From CAVRQM01 sp963756975 (GTDB lineage: Bacteria > Pseudomonadota > Alphaproteobacteria > Acetobacterales > Acetobacteraceae): a DNA stretch of 64,000 bases. The stretch is from the NCBI GenBank assembly GCA_963756975.1, contig CAVWPS010000002.1:682001-746000 (forward strand). The letters run 5' to 3'. Made by a program: the position numbers and the translations under genes. Within the stretch, counting starts at the first letter, position 1, and the number at the start of each line of letters is the position of its first letter. Of this stretch, positions 26,899-37,368 are shown one piece after another. The notes under the pieces were generated by a model. The model made no database searches. It had not been told where the DNA came from and saw only the letters and a list, made by a program, of their open reading frames with translations.

Positions 26899-27822
26899 CT
26901 ACTTCTCCGTGACTTTGTTGGACCCCATGGCCGGCGTGGGGGCCGGGCCGGGTCCGGGCGGCAGCGTCTGATCGACGACGCGGTCGAACAGCCCGGGCGA
27001 GACGTCTCGATAGGTGAACGGCTTCGCCTCGACGCTCTGCTTGCTGAGCGCGCGGTATGCCGGGTCGTCGAGCGTGTCGCCGCTCTGACGCGTGGTGTCG
27101 ACCCAGGCGGCGAACTGGTCCTGCGGCACGGCGCGCACGTTGAAGTTCATGTCGGAAAAGCCGTCGCCGCTGAAATGGGTCGCCAGACCGTAGAATGTGC
27201 CCGGTTTATCGGCCTGCAAGTTCAGCTGATCGGCCATGTGGTTCATCGTGTAGATCATGCTGCCGAGCTGCGGGACGAAGAACGAGTTCATCACGCTGGC
27301 CGACGTCAATGTGAAGTGGACGGGACTTCCGGCGGGAATGACCGCCTGATTGACGCTCGCGACATGCTGATCCGGATAGATAAACAGCCATTTCCAATCC
27401 ATCGAAACGACCTGCACCTCCAGCGGCGGCGATTTGGAGGCGAGCGGTCGCGCGGGGTCCAGCTCGTGCGCGGCAACCCAGGTGACGCCGCCGAGCAGCA
27501 TGATCGTCAGCAGCGGCACGCCCCAGGTCACCAGTTCGATACGGCCCGAGAACGCCCAGTCCGGCAGGTGTTTCGCGCGCGTGTTCGACGCGCGGAACCA
27601 CCATGCGAACGCCAGCACGGCGATGATCGTCGGCACGATGATCGCGAGCATGATCGCCAGGCTGTCGAACAGCAGCGTGCGCTCCGCGTCGGCGACCGGC
27701 CCGCGCGGGCTCAGCACCGCCGGATGACACGCGGCCAGCGCGAGCGGAGCGGCCAGGAGAACCGTCCGCGCGATTTGCCACTTCGCCGGCCGCGCGAACC
27801 GCCGCCGAAACACACCATCCAT
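26899..27822 (-). CDS. cyoA: Cytochrome bo3 ubiquinol oxidase subunit II
   Basis: A 307-residue lipoprotein (lipobox LALAAC) with two membrane helices and a cupredoxin domain. The CuA ligands of cytochrome c oxidases are absent; the equivalent loop reads GLATHFSGDGFSDMNF, so it is a quinol oxidase subunit. The ATG at 27822 is chosen because a GAGGGA site lies just upstream; the in-frame extension to 27867 has none. First gene of cyoABCD, divergent from the ClpP-like gene; the 184 bases between them hold no promoter I can defend. Confidence 0.93.
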   Translation of the reverse strand: MDGVFRRRFARPAKWQIARTVLLAAPLALAACHPAVLSPRGPVADAERTLLFDSLAIMLAIIVPTIIAVLAFAWWFRASNTRAKHLPDWAFSGRIELVTWGVPLLTIMLLGGVTWVAAHELDPARPLASKSPPLEVQVVSMDWKWLFIYPDQHVASVNQAVIPAGSPVHFTLTSASVMNSFFVPQLGSMIYTMNHMADQLNLQADKPGTFYGLATHFSGDGFSDMNFNVRAVPQDQFAAWVDTTRQSGDTLDDPAYRALSKQSVEAKPFTYRDVSPGLFDRVVDQTLPPGPGPAPTPAMGSNKVTEK

Positions 27823-28006
27823 CGTCGCATCCCTCGCACAACGGCACGCGCTCGCCGCACCGCCCAAACCACTGTTGGGACGCGGCGCGGTCGGCGGAGT
27901 TCCCTCGATATCGGTCGCGGCGCGCCGTTGCCCAGAGAGGCGGCCGGCGCTTCCAAGCGCGTGTCAAACTGCTAAGTGGTGCGGTCTCCGACACCGAGGA
28001 GCTTCG

Positions 28007-28789
28007 ATGACCAATCGCCCGGGTTTCGCCCATCAGCGTCTCGGCCGTCGCGGGGCGCTGACCCTGCTCGGCCTCGGATTGCCGGCGGCGGCTCTGGCCG
28101 ATTCGGCGCCACCGCTCTCGCAGCCGACGACGACCCCGCCGCTCGCGGCCCCGACGGTGCCCCGGCCGGCGGCCCCGACCCTCACGGCACCCGCCACGCC
28201 GCCGAAGCTGGCACCGTCGACGATCGTCAACGGCATCGACAAATCGAAGCTGTATTATGTGTTCTTCAATCAGACGATCGACACCGGCTCGATGCGGACC
28301 CTGCGCCGGCAGCTCGTCACGCTGGTCGAGGCCGGGGTCGCGGAGATCGACCTGGTCATCGAATCACCCGGCGGCGCGCTGGAGCCGACGCTGATGACCT
28401 ACAGCTTCATCCGGGCGCTGCCGGCGCGGATCAACACGCATGGGCAAGGGCTGGTCGCGTCGGCGGCCAACATCCTCTACCTCGCGGGCGAGAAGCGCAC
28501 GGCCGACCGCAACGCGCGCTTCTTCTTCCACCCGACCCAGGGCACCGACAGCGGCACCGTCACCGCCGAGCAGCTGCGCGACCGCGAGGCGGATTTCGCC
28601 GCCATCGACGGCATGGTGGTCGACATCTACCGCGACCGCACGACGCTGCCGCCGGACGAGATCGCCCGGTTCGGCCGTGTCCAGGTGTTCTACACGGCCG
28701 AGCAGGCGCGCGCGTTCGGGGTGGTCCAGACCGTCGCCGATCTGGCCATCCCCGGCAATCAGGCGGCGCGCATCCTGTTCCTCGACTGA
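28007..28789 (+). CDS. Exported ClpP-like serine protease/crotonase-fold protein
   Basis: A 260-residue protein with a twin-arginine-like signal (RLGRRGALTLLGLGLPAAALA), a Pro/Thr/Ala-rich linker of about 45 residues, and a ClpP-fold domain. IDLVIESPGG matches the ClpP beta strand, the nucleophile region reads GLVASAANILYLAG and the His region RFFFHPTQG, so Ser and His are conserved. GAGGAG precedes the ATG. Cytosolic ClpP works with a AAA+ unfoldase; an exported single-domain version must act otherwise. The 3' end overlaps the subtilase/Hint gene by 31 bases tail to tail. Confidence 0.8.
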   Translation: MTNRPGFAHQRLGRRGALTLLGLGLPAAALADSAPPLSQPTTTPPLAAPTVPRPAAPTLTAPATPPKLAPSTIVNGIDKSKLYYVFFNQTIDTGSMRTLRRQLVTLVEAGVAEIDLVIESPGGALEPTLMTYSFIRALPARINTHGQGLVASAANILYLAGEKRTADRNARFFFHPTQGTDSGTVTAEQLRDREADFAAIDGMVVDIYRDRTTLPPDEIARFGRVQVFYTAEQARAFGVVQTVADLAIPGNQAARILFLD

Positions 28790-31700
28790 GGGTACTCGGC
28801 CGTCGCCACGACGGTGACCGACAGCATCCGGCAACCGGCGGGCAACGCGACCGCCGCGTCGCCGTCGGTCCAGCGCCGCTCCTGCCCGTCGACGGTCTCG
28901 GCCGCCCACCAGCCGTCCCCGCGCGCCGGTTCTTCGTCGCCCGCCCCGGTGGACGCGACCATCGCGCCCACGCAGACACCGAGCTGACGGCGATCGTCGA
29001 GCCACGGCCGGATGTCCGACGGGGCCGCGTGGCGCGACCGGAGCCGCACGGCCGGGGAACCGGCGGTCATGAACACGTGGCGGCCGTCCGCGTCGATCCG
29101 GTCGGGAGCCATCTCGGACCCGTCGGCCAGCACCAGCGTCAAATCCGCCTCGCGGGTGACCGCCGGCACGAACGACGCCAGCCCCGCGCGCTGCGCGAGA
29201 CGCTCCCAGATCGGCTGCACCACGGCCGCGTCCGTCACGAGCGGCGCGCAGGCGGACGGGTGCTCGCGGCGGGCGAAGTCGGGGTGCGGCACGCTGAGGC
29301 CTTCGCCGCCGAACTGCGCCCGGTTGCCGGTGTCCAGATAGCTTTCGGCGGGCGCGCCGTCCGCGAACAGGATGGCGTGCCGCGCCAGCTCGACATGGAA
29401 GTAGCGCACGGCCGGCACATCCTGGACGGCGATGCTGACGCCGTTGACCAGCTGGCGCGCCTGGATCAGCGCGCCGCCGATGAACAGCGCGTGGTCGGGG
29501 GATAGCAGCATCGGCCGCTTCGGCACGCCGGCCGCGATGGCACCGGCCGCGAACCGGATCGGGCGCACGCGTTCGGGGTCTGGGTGTCCCGCGATGTCGA
29601 CTCGGCGCTGCCCGATCCAGACGATGTCCTGCGACGCATGCGAGTGGGTCACAGCGACGTCGCCGGCCGCGAGGTCTTCGACGGCGATCTCGCCGCGCGT
29701 GGTCAGGATGCGCGTGCCCTCGGCGAAGCAGGCGACGACCGCTTCGAGATGGTTCGACGCCCCGTCCGAAACGAGTTCGAACCCTTGTGGAGTACGTCGC
29801 CGTGGTGTCGAGGACGAGCGTCGCGATCGTGTTGCCGTTCTGGTCGTCGATGAGAAGCTGGCCGTTGCCGCTTGAATACGCGACCGTATCGAGAGCGTTG
29901 TAGGTCACGCCGGTGAAGTCGACCTTGCCGACATTCTGCCGCAGGCCGCCGATGGTCGCGTTCAATCCGCTCGCGAGCGTTGTCGCGTTGCCCGACGAGA
30001 GCGCCAGCACGCCGTCCCCGGTGAAATCGATGGTGTCGGATGCCGCCGTCGCCCCTCCGATCGAGAGCGAGGCGCCCGCCGCGATCGAGATCGTTCCGCC
30101 GACAGCGGATGTCCCCGTCCCGAGACCGCCGGCATCGACGATGTTGCCCGCATCGAGCAGCGTCGACTTGAACGCGGCGAGATCGCTGCCGATCGTCAGC
30201 GCGGCGACGCTCAGAACGCCGCCGAGCGTCACGACGGCGATGCTGTCGACGACGTCGAACGACGCCGAACTGGTCCAGCGTCCGGAGTCGGTGAACGTCG
30301 ATCGCGTGACCGTGGACGTCGTCGCGGTGAAAACTCCGTCGTCGACGACGGTGCCGCCGGTGAAAACGGCCGTGCCGATCACGTTGACCAGACCGCCGAG
30401 CGCGTTGGTCAACTGGGCGGCCGAATCCGTCAGGCCGCCAGTGGTGAGCGTGCCCCCGGCACTGACGGTGACCACGCCACCGGTTTGCGCGAATGCGGCG
30501 GCGCCGCCGAAACCCGTGCCTGTCAGGCTCAGGACTGCGCCGCCGCCAGCCGCACCGCCAAGCGTGAACGAGCCCGCATCCTGCGCGTAGTTGGCCGCCG
30601 TCGCGGTGCCGGCGGTGAACACGACCGTGCCGTTGTTGACGTTCAACGACCCGGCGACGCTCAGCCCGCCGCCGGTCATTTCCAGTGTGGCGTTGTCGGA
30701 CACCAGCAGGTCGCCCGCGGTGATGTCGGCCGCCGCCGATCCGCCGACCGCGAGCGAGCCGCCCGCCGCGATCAGCAACGTTGACGAGGAACCGAACGGC
30801 ATCGCGATCGCGAGCGACCCCGCGACATTGCCGCCGGTGTCGACCGTCACGGTGTCGGTGCCGGTGAACGTGCCGAGATTGTCGTCGAGGCTCACGGCGA
30901 TCGCGTTGGTCGGTGCCGCGCCGGCGGACCAGCTGCTTGCGGCCGTCCAGTCGCCGCCGGCCGCGCTCGTCCAGCGGTCGCCCTTGTCGGCCGCTCCGAT
31001 CTCGACCGCCGCACGCGCCTGGATCAGGCCCGCCCCGTTGGAGCCCGTACCCGCCACGGGGATGGTCGATTGCACCAGGATCGACGTGATCTGCGCCGTG
31101 GACAGGGTGGCGTTGGCCTGCAGGATCAGCGCCGATACGGCGGCCGCCGACGGGGCCGCCGCCGAGGTGCCGAAAAACGGCGAGAAGTTCGTTCCTGTGT
31201 TGGCGGTGTTCGTGTTGGTCCCGTCGGCCCCCGCGAATTGCGGCTCGTTCGGCACGATGGAAAGCGGCGTTCCGTTGGCTCCATACAGGATGTCGCCGGG
31301 TCCGCTCGAACTATAGGGTTCGAGCGTTGGGGTTCCGCCGGTTGCGGGCGCGGTGGCGACGTCCACGGCGGCGACCGAGTTGACGCCGGGCAGGAATTCA
31401 TGGCCCTGCAACGTCCCGGATCCGATGCCCGCGTTGGCGTTGTCGATGATTCCGACGTCGTTGTAGAAGATGAACTTGAACAGCTGGCCAGCGGGCACGA
31501 CGCCGCCGTTCTGGACGACGACGACGCGAAACGCCGTGCTCGCCGTGGTGTTCGTGAAGAAGAACGAATGTTGCGCGTTCCCGCCGACATGGTTCGTGGT
31601 CGACGACGCGACGACCGCGCCGGTGCTGTCGAGCAGGTAGACGGCGAAACTGTTCTGCGCGGACGCGGTGCCGTAAGACCCCGAGGGCTGAGCCCAGGCG

Positions 31701-32629
31701 AGCACGCCGTTGACCGATTGGCCGGCCGCGATGGTGACGCTCAGATAAGGATCGTTGCCGCCGATATCCGCCGCGACGACGGCGCCCACTCCGCTGATGG
31801 TCGTATCGAGCGCCTTGAACCCGGTCTCGAAGAAATCGCGGCCGTTGTTGCTGGCGGCGGTGAAGTAGTCGACGCCGGCCGAAACGGCGGCGGTGATCGT
31901 CTGGTCGAGCAGCGACCCGGTTTGATACCACTCTTCGGTGCCGATCGAGATGTCGTCGACGATGATGTTGCAGCCGGCCGCCTGCAGCGCGGCCACGGCG
32001 GCCGAGAAACTCGCGAAATTGCCGCCCGAGTTCGCGAAGTAATATTGCGAGCCGGACGCGACCGAGTAGGCGATCTCCGTCAAGGCCCGGCCCTCGTCCG
32101 TGCCGCCGCCGGCCTGGTCGCTCAGGACGGTGACGTTGGACGGCAGCGATCCCGCGGCGACGTCGCTGGCGGCGCCGCCGGTGTTGTTGAAACTGTCGGA
32201 TATGACTCCGATTTTAATGCCCGCGCCGGTCACGCCGTACAGGCCGGTCGCGACGTTGGCGCCGAGCGCCACCTGCGTCGTGTTCTCGGTCTTCTTCTGA
32301 ACGGCGGCGGCCGCCGCGACCGAGTGCGTCACAGGCTCGGCTGACCAAGAGGTCTCCGCGACCGCGAAGCCGGCATTCGCCAGCGTCGGGCGCGCCGAAA
32401 ACGTCCTGGGCGGAGCGTAAGACACGGCCGGACCGGTCGCATGGCCCGTGATCGGAGGCACCGTGCGCGGGGCGCTTGCCCAGGAACGCTCAGCGACGAA
32501 AATCCAGTTCGCGGCGTCGGTGGTGAACACCGGGTCGGGGGCGAGCGGGATGCCGTCCGGTGTCGTCGCGGGGCCGTGGCCCGCGACATGGCGCGTCTGG
32601 TTCGCGGCGCGCGTGGTTCCGTCGTTCAT
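28759..32629 (-). pseudogene. Subtilase-fold protein with C-terminal Hint domain, split by one frameshift
   Basis: A protein of about 1,290 residues if repaired. Residues ~130-520 form a subtilisin-like domain: Asp145 in IGVISDSFN, oxyanion Asn in AASNNGRDF near 261, Ser489 in FGTSAAAPSAAA. The usual HGT histidine site reads GTDEGRA, so Glu/Asp replaces the catalytic His. A Gly/Thr/Ala-rich beta-repeat region follows. Near 29785-29795 the frame shifts by one base and the Hint domain continues: VVACFAEGTRILTT (nucleophile-like Cys codon at 29730-29728), VTHSHASQDIVWIG and LLSPDHALFIGG, to the stop at 28759. The ATG at 32629 has GGGAG upstream. No signal peptide is evident. Either a real split or one extra A in the sequence. 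Confidence 0.75.
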
Positions 32630-32813
32630 TCGAGGCGGCTCCCTTGCCATGTCGCCGCCGGTCCCGGCTGTGACAGTATAATTGCCCTGTCGTTAACATT
32701 GCCTTGCCCATTGAGAAAGCCCGCCGTTCCCGGACCGGTGACGAGCCGCGCTCCACTTGGCTTCCGGGCCGGTGTCGAAGCATCCTGTCGTCCGATCGGG
32801 GACCGGAGACACC

Positions 32814-34947
32814 ATGCCGAAGCCAGCATTGCCGCCCTCCGTTCGCAGGCTCGGCCTGGTGATCGCGATCCCGTTGCTGCTGACCGCGATCGGCGTCTGG
32901 CAATTCGCCCGCGCGGACGCCGACATGGATCTGTATCGCGAACGGGCCGCGGGCATCGACCGCGAAGCCGACCGCCTGGCCCCCGAGGCCGCGCGCACCC
33001 CGTTCGCGACGATCAGGATCGGCGACCAGTATTACGGCCTCGCCTACACCCTGTCCCTGATCCGGAAAGACGCCGACCGGCAACGGACCAACGTCGTCGT
33101 CTCCGAGGCGCGCCGGGCGACGAGCGTGGTCACCGCATTCGGCGGCCTGGTCGCTCTGATCGCGGGCGGTGTCGGGCTGATCGCGGCGGCGCGGGTCGGC
33201 AGCCGCATTCGCACGTCCCGCGCGGAACTCGTCGCCCGCTTCACCACGATCCGCAGAATGCTGCCCCGGCTGCTGATGGCGCAGGTCACCGGCCTGCTGA
33301 TCGCGGTCGTGGCCGGCATCGTGTTCGAGGCCGCGGGGCTGTGGGATACGGCACTGGTCGACACCGTTTCCATGCGCATCGCGGGCATCGCGCTGTTCGT
33401 CGCGGGCGCGCTCGGCTGGATCGGCTGGCTCACCATCCGCCGGCTGCGGCAGGCGCTGGCCGAGTTCACGCCGAGCCCGAACCGGCACATGGGCCGCGAA
33501 ATAGAGGCGTCCGACGCGCCCGGCCTGTTCGCGCTGATCGAGGCGACCGTCGCGCGGCAAGGCTCGCTGGCACCGGATCACGTCGTGGTCGGGCTGATCG
33601 ACGGATTTTTCGTGACCATGTCGTCGGTGGCGCTGCCGCCATCGGGGCGCATCATCGAGGGCCGGACGCTCTACCTGCCGGTCCCGCAGATGGCGATGCT
33701 CGGCCGCGCCGAGATCACCGCCGTGCTGGCGCACGAACTGGCGCATTTCGCGGGCGAGGACACCGACTACTCGCAACGCTTCCTGCCGATCTACCACGGC
33801 ATCGGCCGCAGCCTTTATGCGGTGCGCAACAGCCCGGCCACCGCGCGGCTGCTGCTGCCGGCCTCCACACTCGGTCTGCATATGATGGAGGTGTTTTCCG
33901 GCGCGGTCAGCCATTGGAGCCGCCTGCGCGAGTTCGCCGCGGACGCCGCGAGCGTCGCCCCCGGCGAGGCACCGGCGATCGACGGCGCCCTGATCCGCAC
34001 CGGCCTGATCGCGCCGGTCGTGGACGGCGTGATGTCGGAGACGTGGCGGCATCCCCGCGCCGCCCCGCCCGATCTTGTCGCCGCCATGCTCGCCAGCGCC
34101 GAGACGCATGGCTTCGGCGAGGCGGCGGCGCGGCTCGAGGAGCGGCAGGCGCATCCGACCGACAGCCACCCGCCGACCCGCCAGCGGATCGAGGCGCTCG
34201 GCATCGCCGTCGACGACGCGCTGCTGGCCCGCGGCGCCCGGGCCGTCACGGCCGCCGATGTCGAGGCGTCGGCCAGCCTGTTCGCCGATTGGCCCGGACT
34301 GTGCGCGGCGCTATCGGCCGACGCCGTGGCCATCGCGACCGAGCACGACGACGCGGTGGTGGCCTCGCTGGAGCGGACGGCGGCGCTACCTCCGGCGGAA
34401 GACCAGCCGATCTTCGAGAGTTCTGCGTCCGGCCCTCATCGTCTACGGCCTGACGGCATGCGTCGGTTTCGGCATCGGCGGCTTCCTCACCTACGCGGTG
34501 ACGTCCTGGACGCTCGCGGAGCCGGACAAGGCCGGTGAGATATGGGCGGTGGCGGTGGGCTTCCTGCTGATCGGAGCCTTCGCCTCGTTCATGATCGTCC
34601 GCCGGTTACGCTCGCGCGGCCTGCCGTTCCTGGTCTTGAGCGCGCACGGGTTCACCGCGCGGAACCTGGACCGGCCGATCGCGTGGCACGGCGTGTACCG
34701 GGTGAACGTCGTCGCGGGGCGCGCGACGATCACCGTCTTCGCCCTGACCAACGACGCCACAATGCCGGTTCGGACCGGCGGCCACCGCGTGCGGATCGGA
34801 CGCCGCCGCCGTACGGTCACGCTGAACGGGATCAGGCCGCGCGGCATGACGGTGCAGTCGTACTACACCCTCATCCTGACGTACCTGTCGGCGGCGCGGG
34901 CGAGTGCGGCGCTGGCTGCCCGCGCGTCGGAGAACGAAAGCCTTTAA
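32814..34947 (+). pseudogene. M48-family membrane metallopeptidase with C-terminal membrane/PH-like domain, frameshifted
   Basis: The first frame (32814-34538) has four membrane helices and a zinc protease core: HELAHFAGED (HExxH near residue 307) and the third ligand in REFAADAASV near residue 372. At 34419 an extra A changes PIFE into an unrelated tail. One base later, the other frame reads VLRPALIVYGLTACVGFGIGG, a second helix, then a hydrophilic domain (HGFTARNLDRPIAWHGVYRV) to the stop at 34947. The downstream frame has no ATG, GTG or TTG near its beginning, so it is best read as the C-terminus of the same protein. GGAGAC precedes the ATG. The protease part may be functional even as is. 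Confidence 0.72.
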
Positions 34948-35025
34948 CGCTTCGGCGACATCGCGGGCGCACCCCGTTACGATCGTCCATCAGCGCGAAC
35001 GCGCGTCACCGCCGGAGATCCAACG

Positions 35026-35412
35026 ATGCGGCATTTGCTCGTCTTCCTGCTCACGACATCGACCGCGATGGCGCAGGACTGCGCCGGCACGACGCAGACC
35101 GAGATGAACATCTGCTCCAACGATGCGTTCGTCGCCGCCGACAAGTCGCTCAACGCCACCTACCAGGAGATCGTCGGGCGGCTCGGCGATGCGGCCAACG
35201 TGCGCGCCAAGCTGGTCGCGTCGGAGCGTGCGTGGCTCGCCTTCCGCGACGCTCAATGCGCGTTCGCGGCGTCGGGTGTCGACGGCGGCTCGGTGTCCCC
35301 GATGATCGTCACCGACTGCCTCACCAGCCTGACCCTGCTGCGGCAGACGGAACTGGCGAGCTATCTGACCTGCCAGGACGGCGATCTGAGCTGCCCGGTT
35401 CCGGCTAAATAG
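35026..35412 (+). CDS. LprI/DUF1311-family periplasmic protein
   Basis: A 128-residue exported protein: a signal peptide (LLVFLLTTSTAMAQ) followed by the DUF1311/LprI pattern DCAGTTQTEMNICSNDAF and LNATYQEIVGRL, then ASERAWLAFRDAQC, with six cysteines after the signal. Family members include lysozyme inhibitors, but most are uncharacterised. GGAGA precedes the ATG. It overlaps the 3' end of hutH by 8 bases. Confidence 0.8.
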   Translation: MRHLLVFLLTTSTAMAQDCAGTTQTEMNICSNDAFVAADKSLNATYQEIVGRLGDAANVRAKLVASERAWLAFRDAQCAFAASGVDGGSVSPMIVTDCLTSLTLLRQTELASYLTCQDGDLSCPVPAK

Positions 35413-36913
35413 CGACCCACGGCAGCATCCCGGCCCCGACCGCGTCGGCCAGCCCGCCGGACCGGACGAGGTCGCTGGCGGCGGCGATGTCGGGCGCGAA
35501 GAAACGGTCCTCGTCGAGGTGCGGCACGCGCGCGCGCAACGCCGAGCGGGCGCGCTCAAGCGGTTCGCTCGACAGCAGCGGCGCATGAAAGTCGCAGCCC
35601 TGTGCGGCGGCGAGCAGTTCGATCCCGACGATCGCCGCCGTGTTCTCCGCCATCGGGCCGAGCCTGCGGGCGCCGTGCGTCGCCATCGAGACGTGATCCT
35701 CCTGATTGGCGGAGGTCGGAATGCTGTCCACGCTCGCGGGCGTCGCGCGCTGCCGGTTTTCCGCGACCAGGGCGGCGGCGGTCACGTGCGCGATCATGAA
35801 CCCGGAGTGCAGCCCGGGCCGGGGCGTCAGGAAGGCCGGCAATCCCGATAGCGCGGGGTCGGTTAGCATCGCCACCCGCCGCTCCGCGATCGAGCCGATT
35901 TCGCACAGGGCGAGCGCGATCATATCGGCCGCGAACGCCACCGGCTCCGCGTGGAAATTGCCGCCGGAGACGACCTCGCCGGTCCCCGCGAACACCAGCG
36001 GGTTGTCGGTGACGCCGTTCGCCTCGATCGCCAGCGTCGCCGCCGCCTGCCGCAGCAGATCGAGGCAGGCCCCCATCACCTGCGGCTGGCAGCGCAGACA
36101 GTACGGGTCCTGCACGCGCGCGTCGCCGACACGGTGCGACGCGCGGATCGCCGAGCCGTCCATCAGCGCGCGGAGTGCGGCCGCCGCCTCGATCTGCCCG
36201 CGATGGCCGCGCAATGTCTGGATCCGCTCGTCGAACGGTCCGTCGGTGCCGCGCGCCGCATCGGTCGACAGCGCGCCGGTGACCAGTCCCGCGCGCAGCA
36301 CGCGCTCCGCCGCGAACAGACCGGCGAGCGCCAGCGCGGTGCTGATCTGGGTACCGTTCAGCAGCGCCAAACCTTCCTTCGGCCCGAGCGTCAGCGGCGG
36401 CAGCCCGGCCGCCGCCAGCGCCGCGCTCGCGGGCATGCGGTTGCCACGGTAGCTCGCCTCGCCCACGCCCATCAGCGCCGCAGACATGTGCGCCAGCGGC
36501 GCGAGGTCGCCGGACGCGCCGACCGACCCCTGCCCCGGGATGACCGGGATCACGCCGCGTTCGAGGCAGGCGTGCAGGTGCGCCACGGTGGCCCAGGCAA
36601 CGCCCGAAGCGCCCTGCGTGAGGCTCGCGATCTTCAGCGCCATCGCGAGCCGCACCACCGGGAGCGGCAACGGCTCGCCGACGCCGGCCGCGTGCGACAG
36701 GACGAGGTTGCGTTGCAACGCTTCGAGGTCGGACGCCTCGATCCGCACGCTCGCCAGCCGGCCGAACCCGGTGTTGACGCCGTACACGGGGTCGCCGCGC
36801 GCCACGATCGCGGCGATCACGCCGGACGCCGCCTCCACCCCCGGCCGCAGGCCCGCGTCGAGGGCGAACGGGCCGCCTTGGTAAATCGCGCGCCAGCCGG
36901 ACAGGGAGTTCAT
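35405..36913 (-). CDS. hutH: Histidine ammonia-lyase (orphan)
   Basis: A 502-residue aromatic amino-acid lyase. The MIO cofactor triad Ala-Ser-Gly lies in GSVGASGDLAPLAHMS near residue 142. YGVNTGFGRLA, QDPYCLRCQPQVMG and TSANQEDHVSMA are HutH-type stretches, the last favouring histidine over phenylalanine/tyrosine lyases. It converts L-histidine to urocanate. hutU, hutI, hutG and hutC are absent from the window. It follows a DUF2141 gene by four bases. Confidence 0.9.
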   Translation of the reverse strand: MNSLSGWRAIYQGGPFALDAGLRPGVEAASGVIAAIVARGDPVYGVNTGFGRLASVRIEASDLEALQRNLVLSHAAGVGEPLPLPVVRLAMALKIASLTQGASGVAWATVAHLHACLERGVIPVIPGQGSVGASGDLAPLAHMSAALMGVGEASYRGNRMPASAALAAAGLPPLTLGPKEGLALLNGTQISTALALAGLFAAERVLRAGLVTGALSTDAARGTDGPFDERIQTLRGHRGQIEAAAALRALMDGSAIRASHRVGDARVQDPYCLRCQPQVMGACLDLLRQAAATLAIEANGVTDNPLVFAGTGEVVSGGNFHAEPVAFAADMIALALCEIGSIAERRVAMLTDPALSGLPAFLTPRPGLHSGFMIAHVTAAALVAENRQRATPASVDSIPTSANQEDHVSMATHGARRLGPMAENTAAIVGIELLAAAQGCDFHAPLLSSEPLERARSALRARVPHLDEDRFFAPDIAAASDLVRSGGLADAVGAGMLPWVAI

Positions 36914-36917
36914 CGGC

Positions 36918-37355
36918 TCAGGGATAGCGCAAAGCGAAGGTGATGGCGCTGCGGCCCTCGGGCAGCGTGAACGCCGCGTCGCGGAACGATGGCGGGCCGA
37001 ACCGTGCCGGCGGATTGCGGCTGGCGCCGAGGCCGGAGCGCGGGATGCCCAGGAAGTTGGTCTCGATCCGGTGCAGCCCCTTCTCGTCGTGAAAGGCGCT
37101 GACCGCGTAGACGCCCGGTGCCAAGCCGGTGAACGTCGCGGTGATGGCACCCGGAACCGCCGGCACATGCGCGCGCTGGACGGATTTGTTCGCGGTGCAG
37201 TCCGGGAAGCCGTCCGGGCCGTGGAACAGGCACAGCTCCACCTGGCCGGTCGCGTTGCGAACGCCGGTCACGGTCACCTCCAGATCGGCGGCGCGCGCGG
37301 TTCCGGCCCCGATCGTCATGGCGAGCGCCAGCCCGCCGAGTATGAACATCCGCAT
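36918..37355 (-). CDS. DUF2141 periplasmic protein
   Basis: A 145-residue exported protein with a signal peptide ending ARA-AD and the DUF2141 beta-sandwich pattern: LEVTVTGVRNATGQVELCLF, LAPGVYAVSAFHDEKG, ETNFLGIPRSGLGASRN and a C-terminal YP. The function of the family is unknown. The gene is four bases upstream of hutH and 13 bases downstream of DUF1275, so probably cotranscribed. Confidence 0.85.
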   Translation of the reverse strand: MRMFILGGLALAMTIGAGTARAADLEVTVTGVRNATGQVELCLFHGPDGFPDCTANKSVQRAHVPAVPGAITATFTGLAPGVYAVSAFHDEKGLHRIETNFLGIPRSGLGASRNPPARFGPPSFRDAAFTLPEGRSAITFALRYP

Positions 37356-37368
37356 CGTCGTCCCCTCA

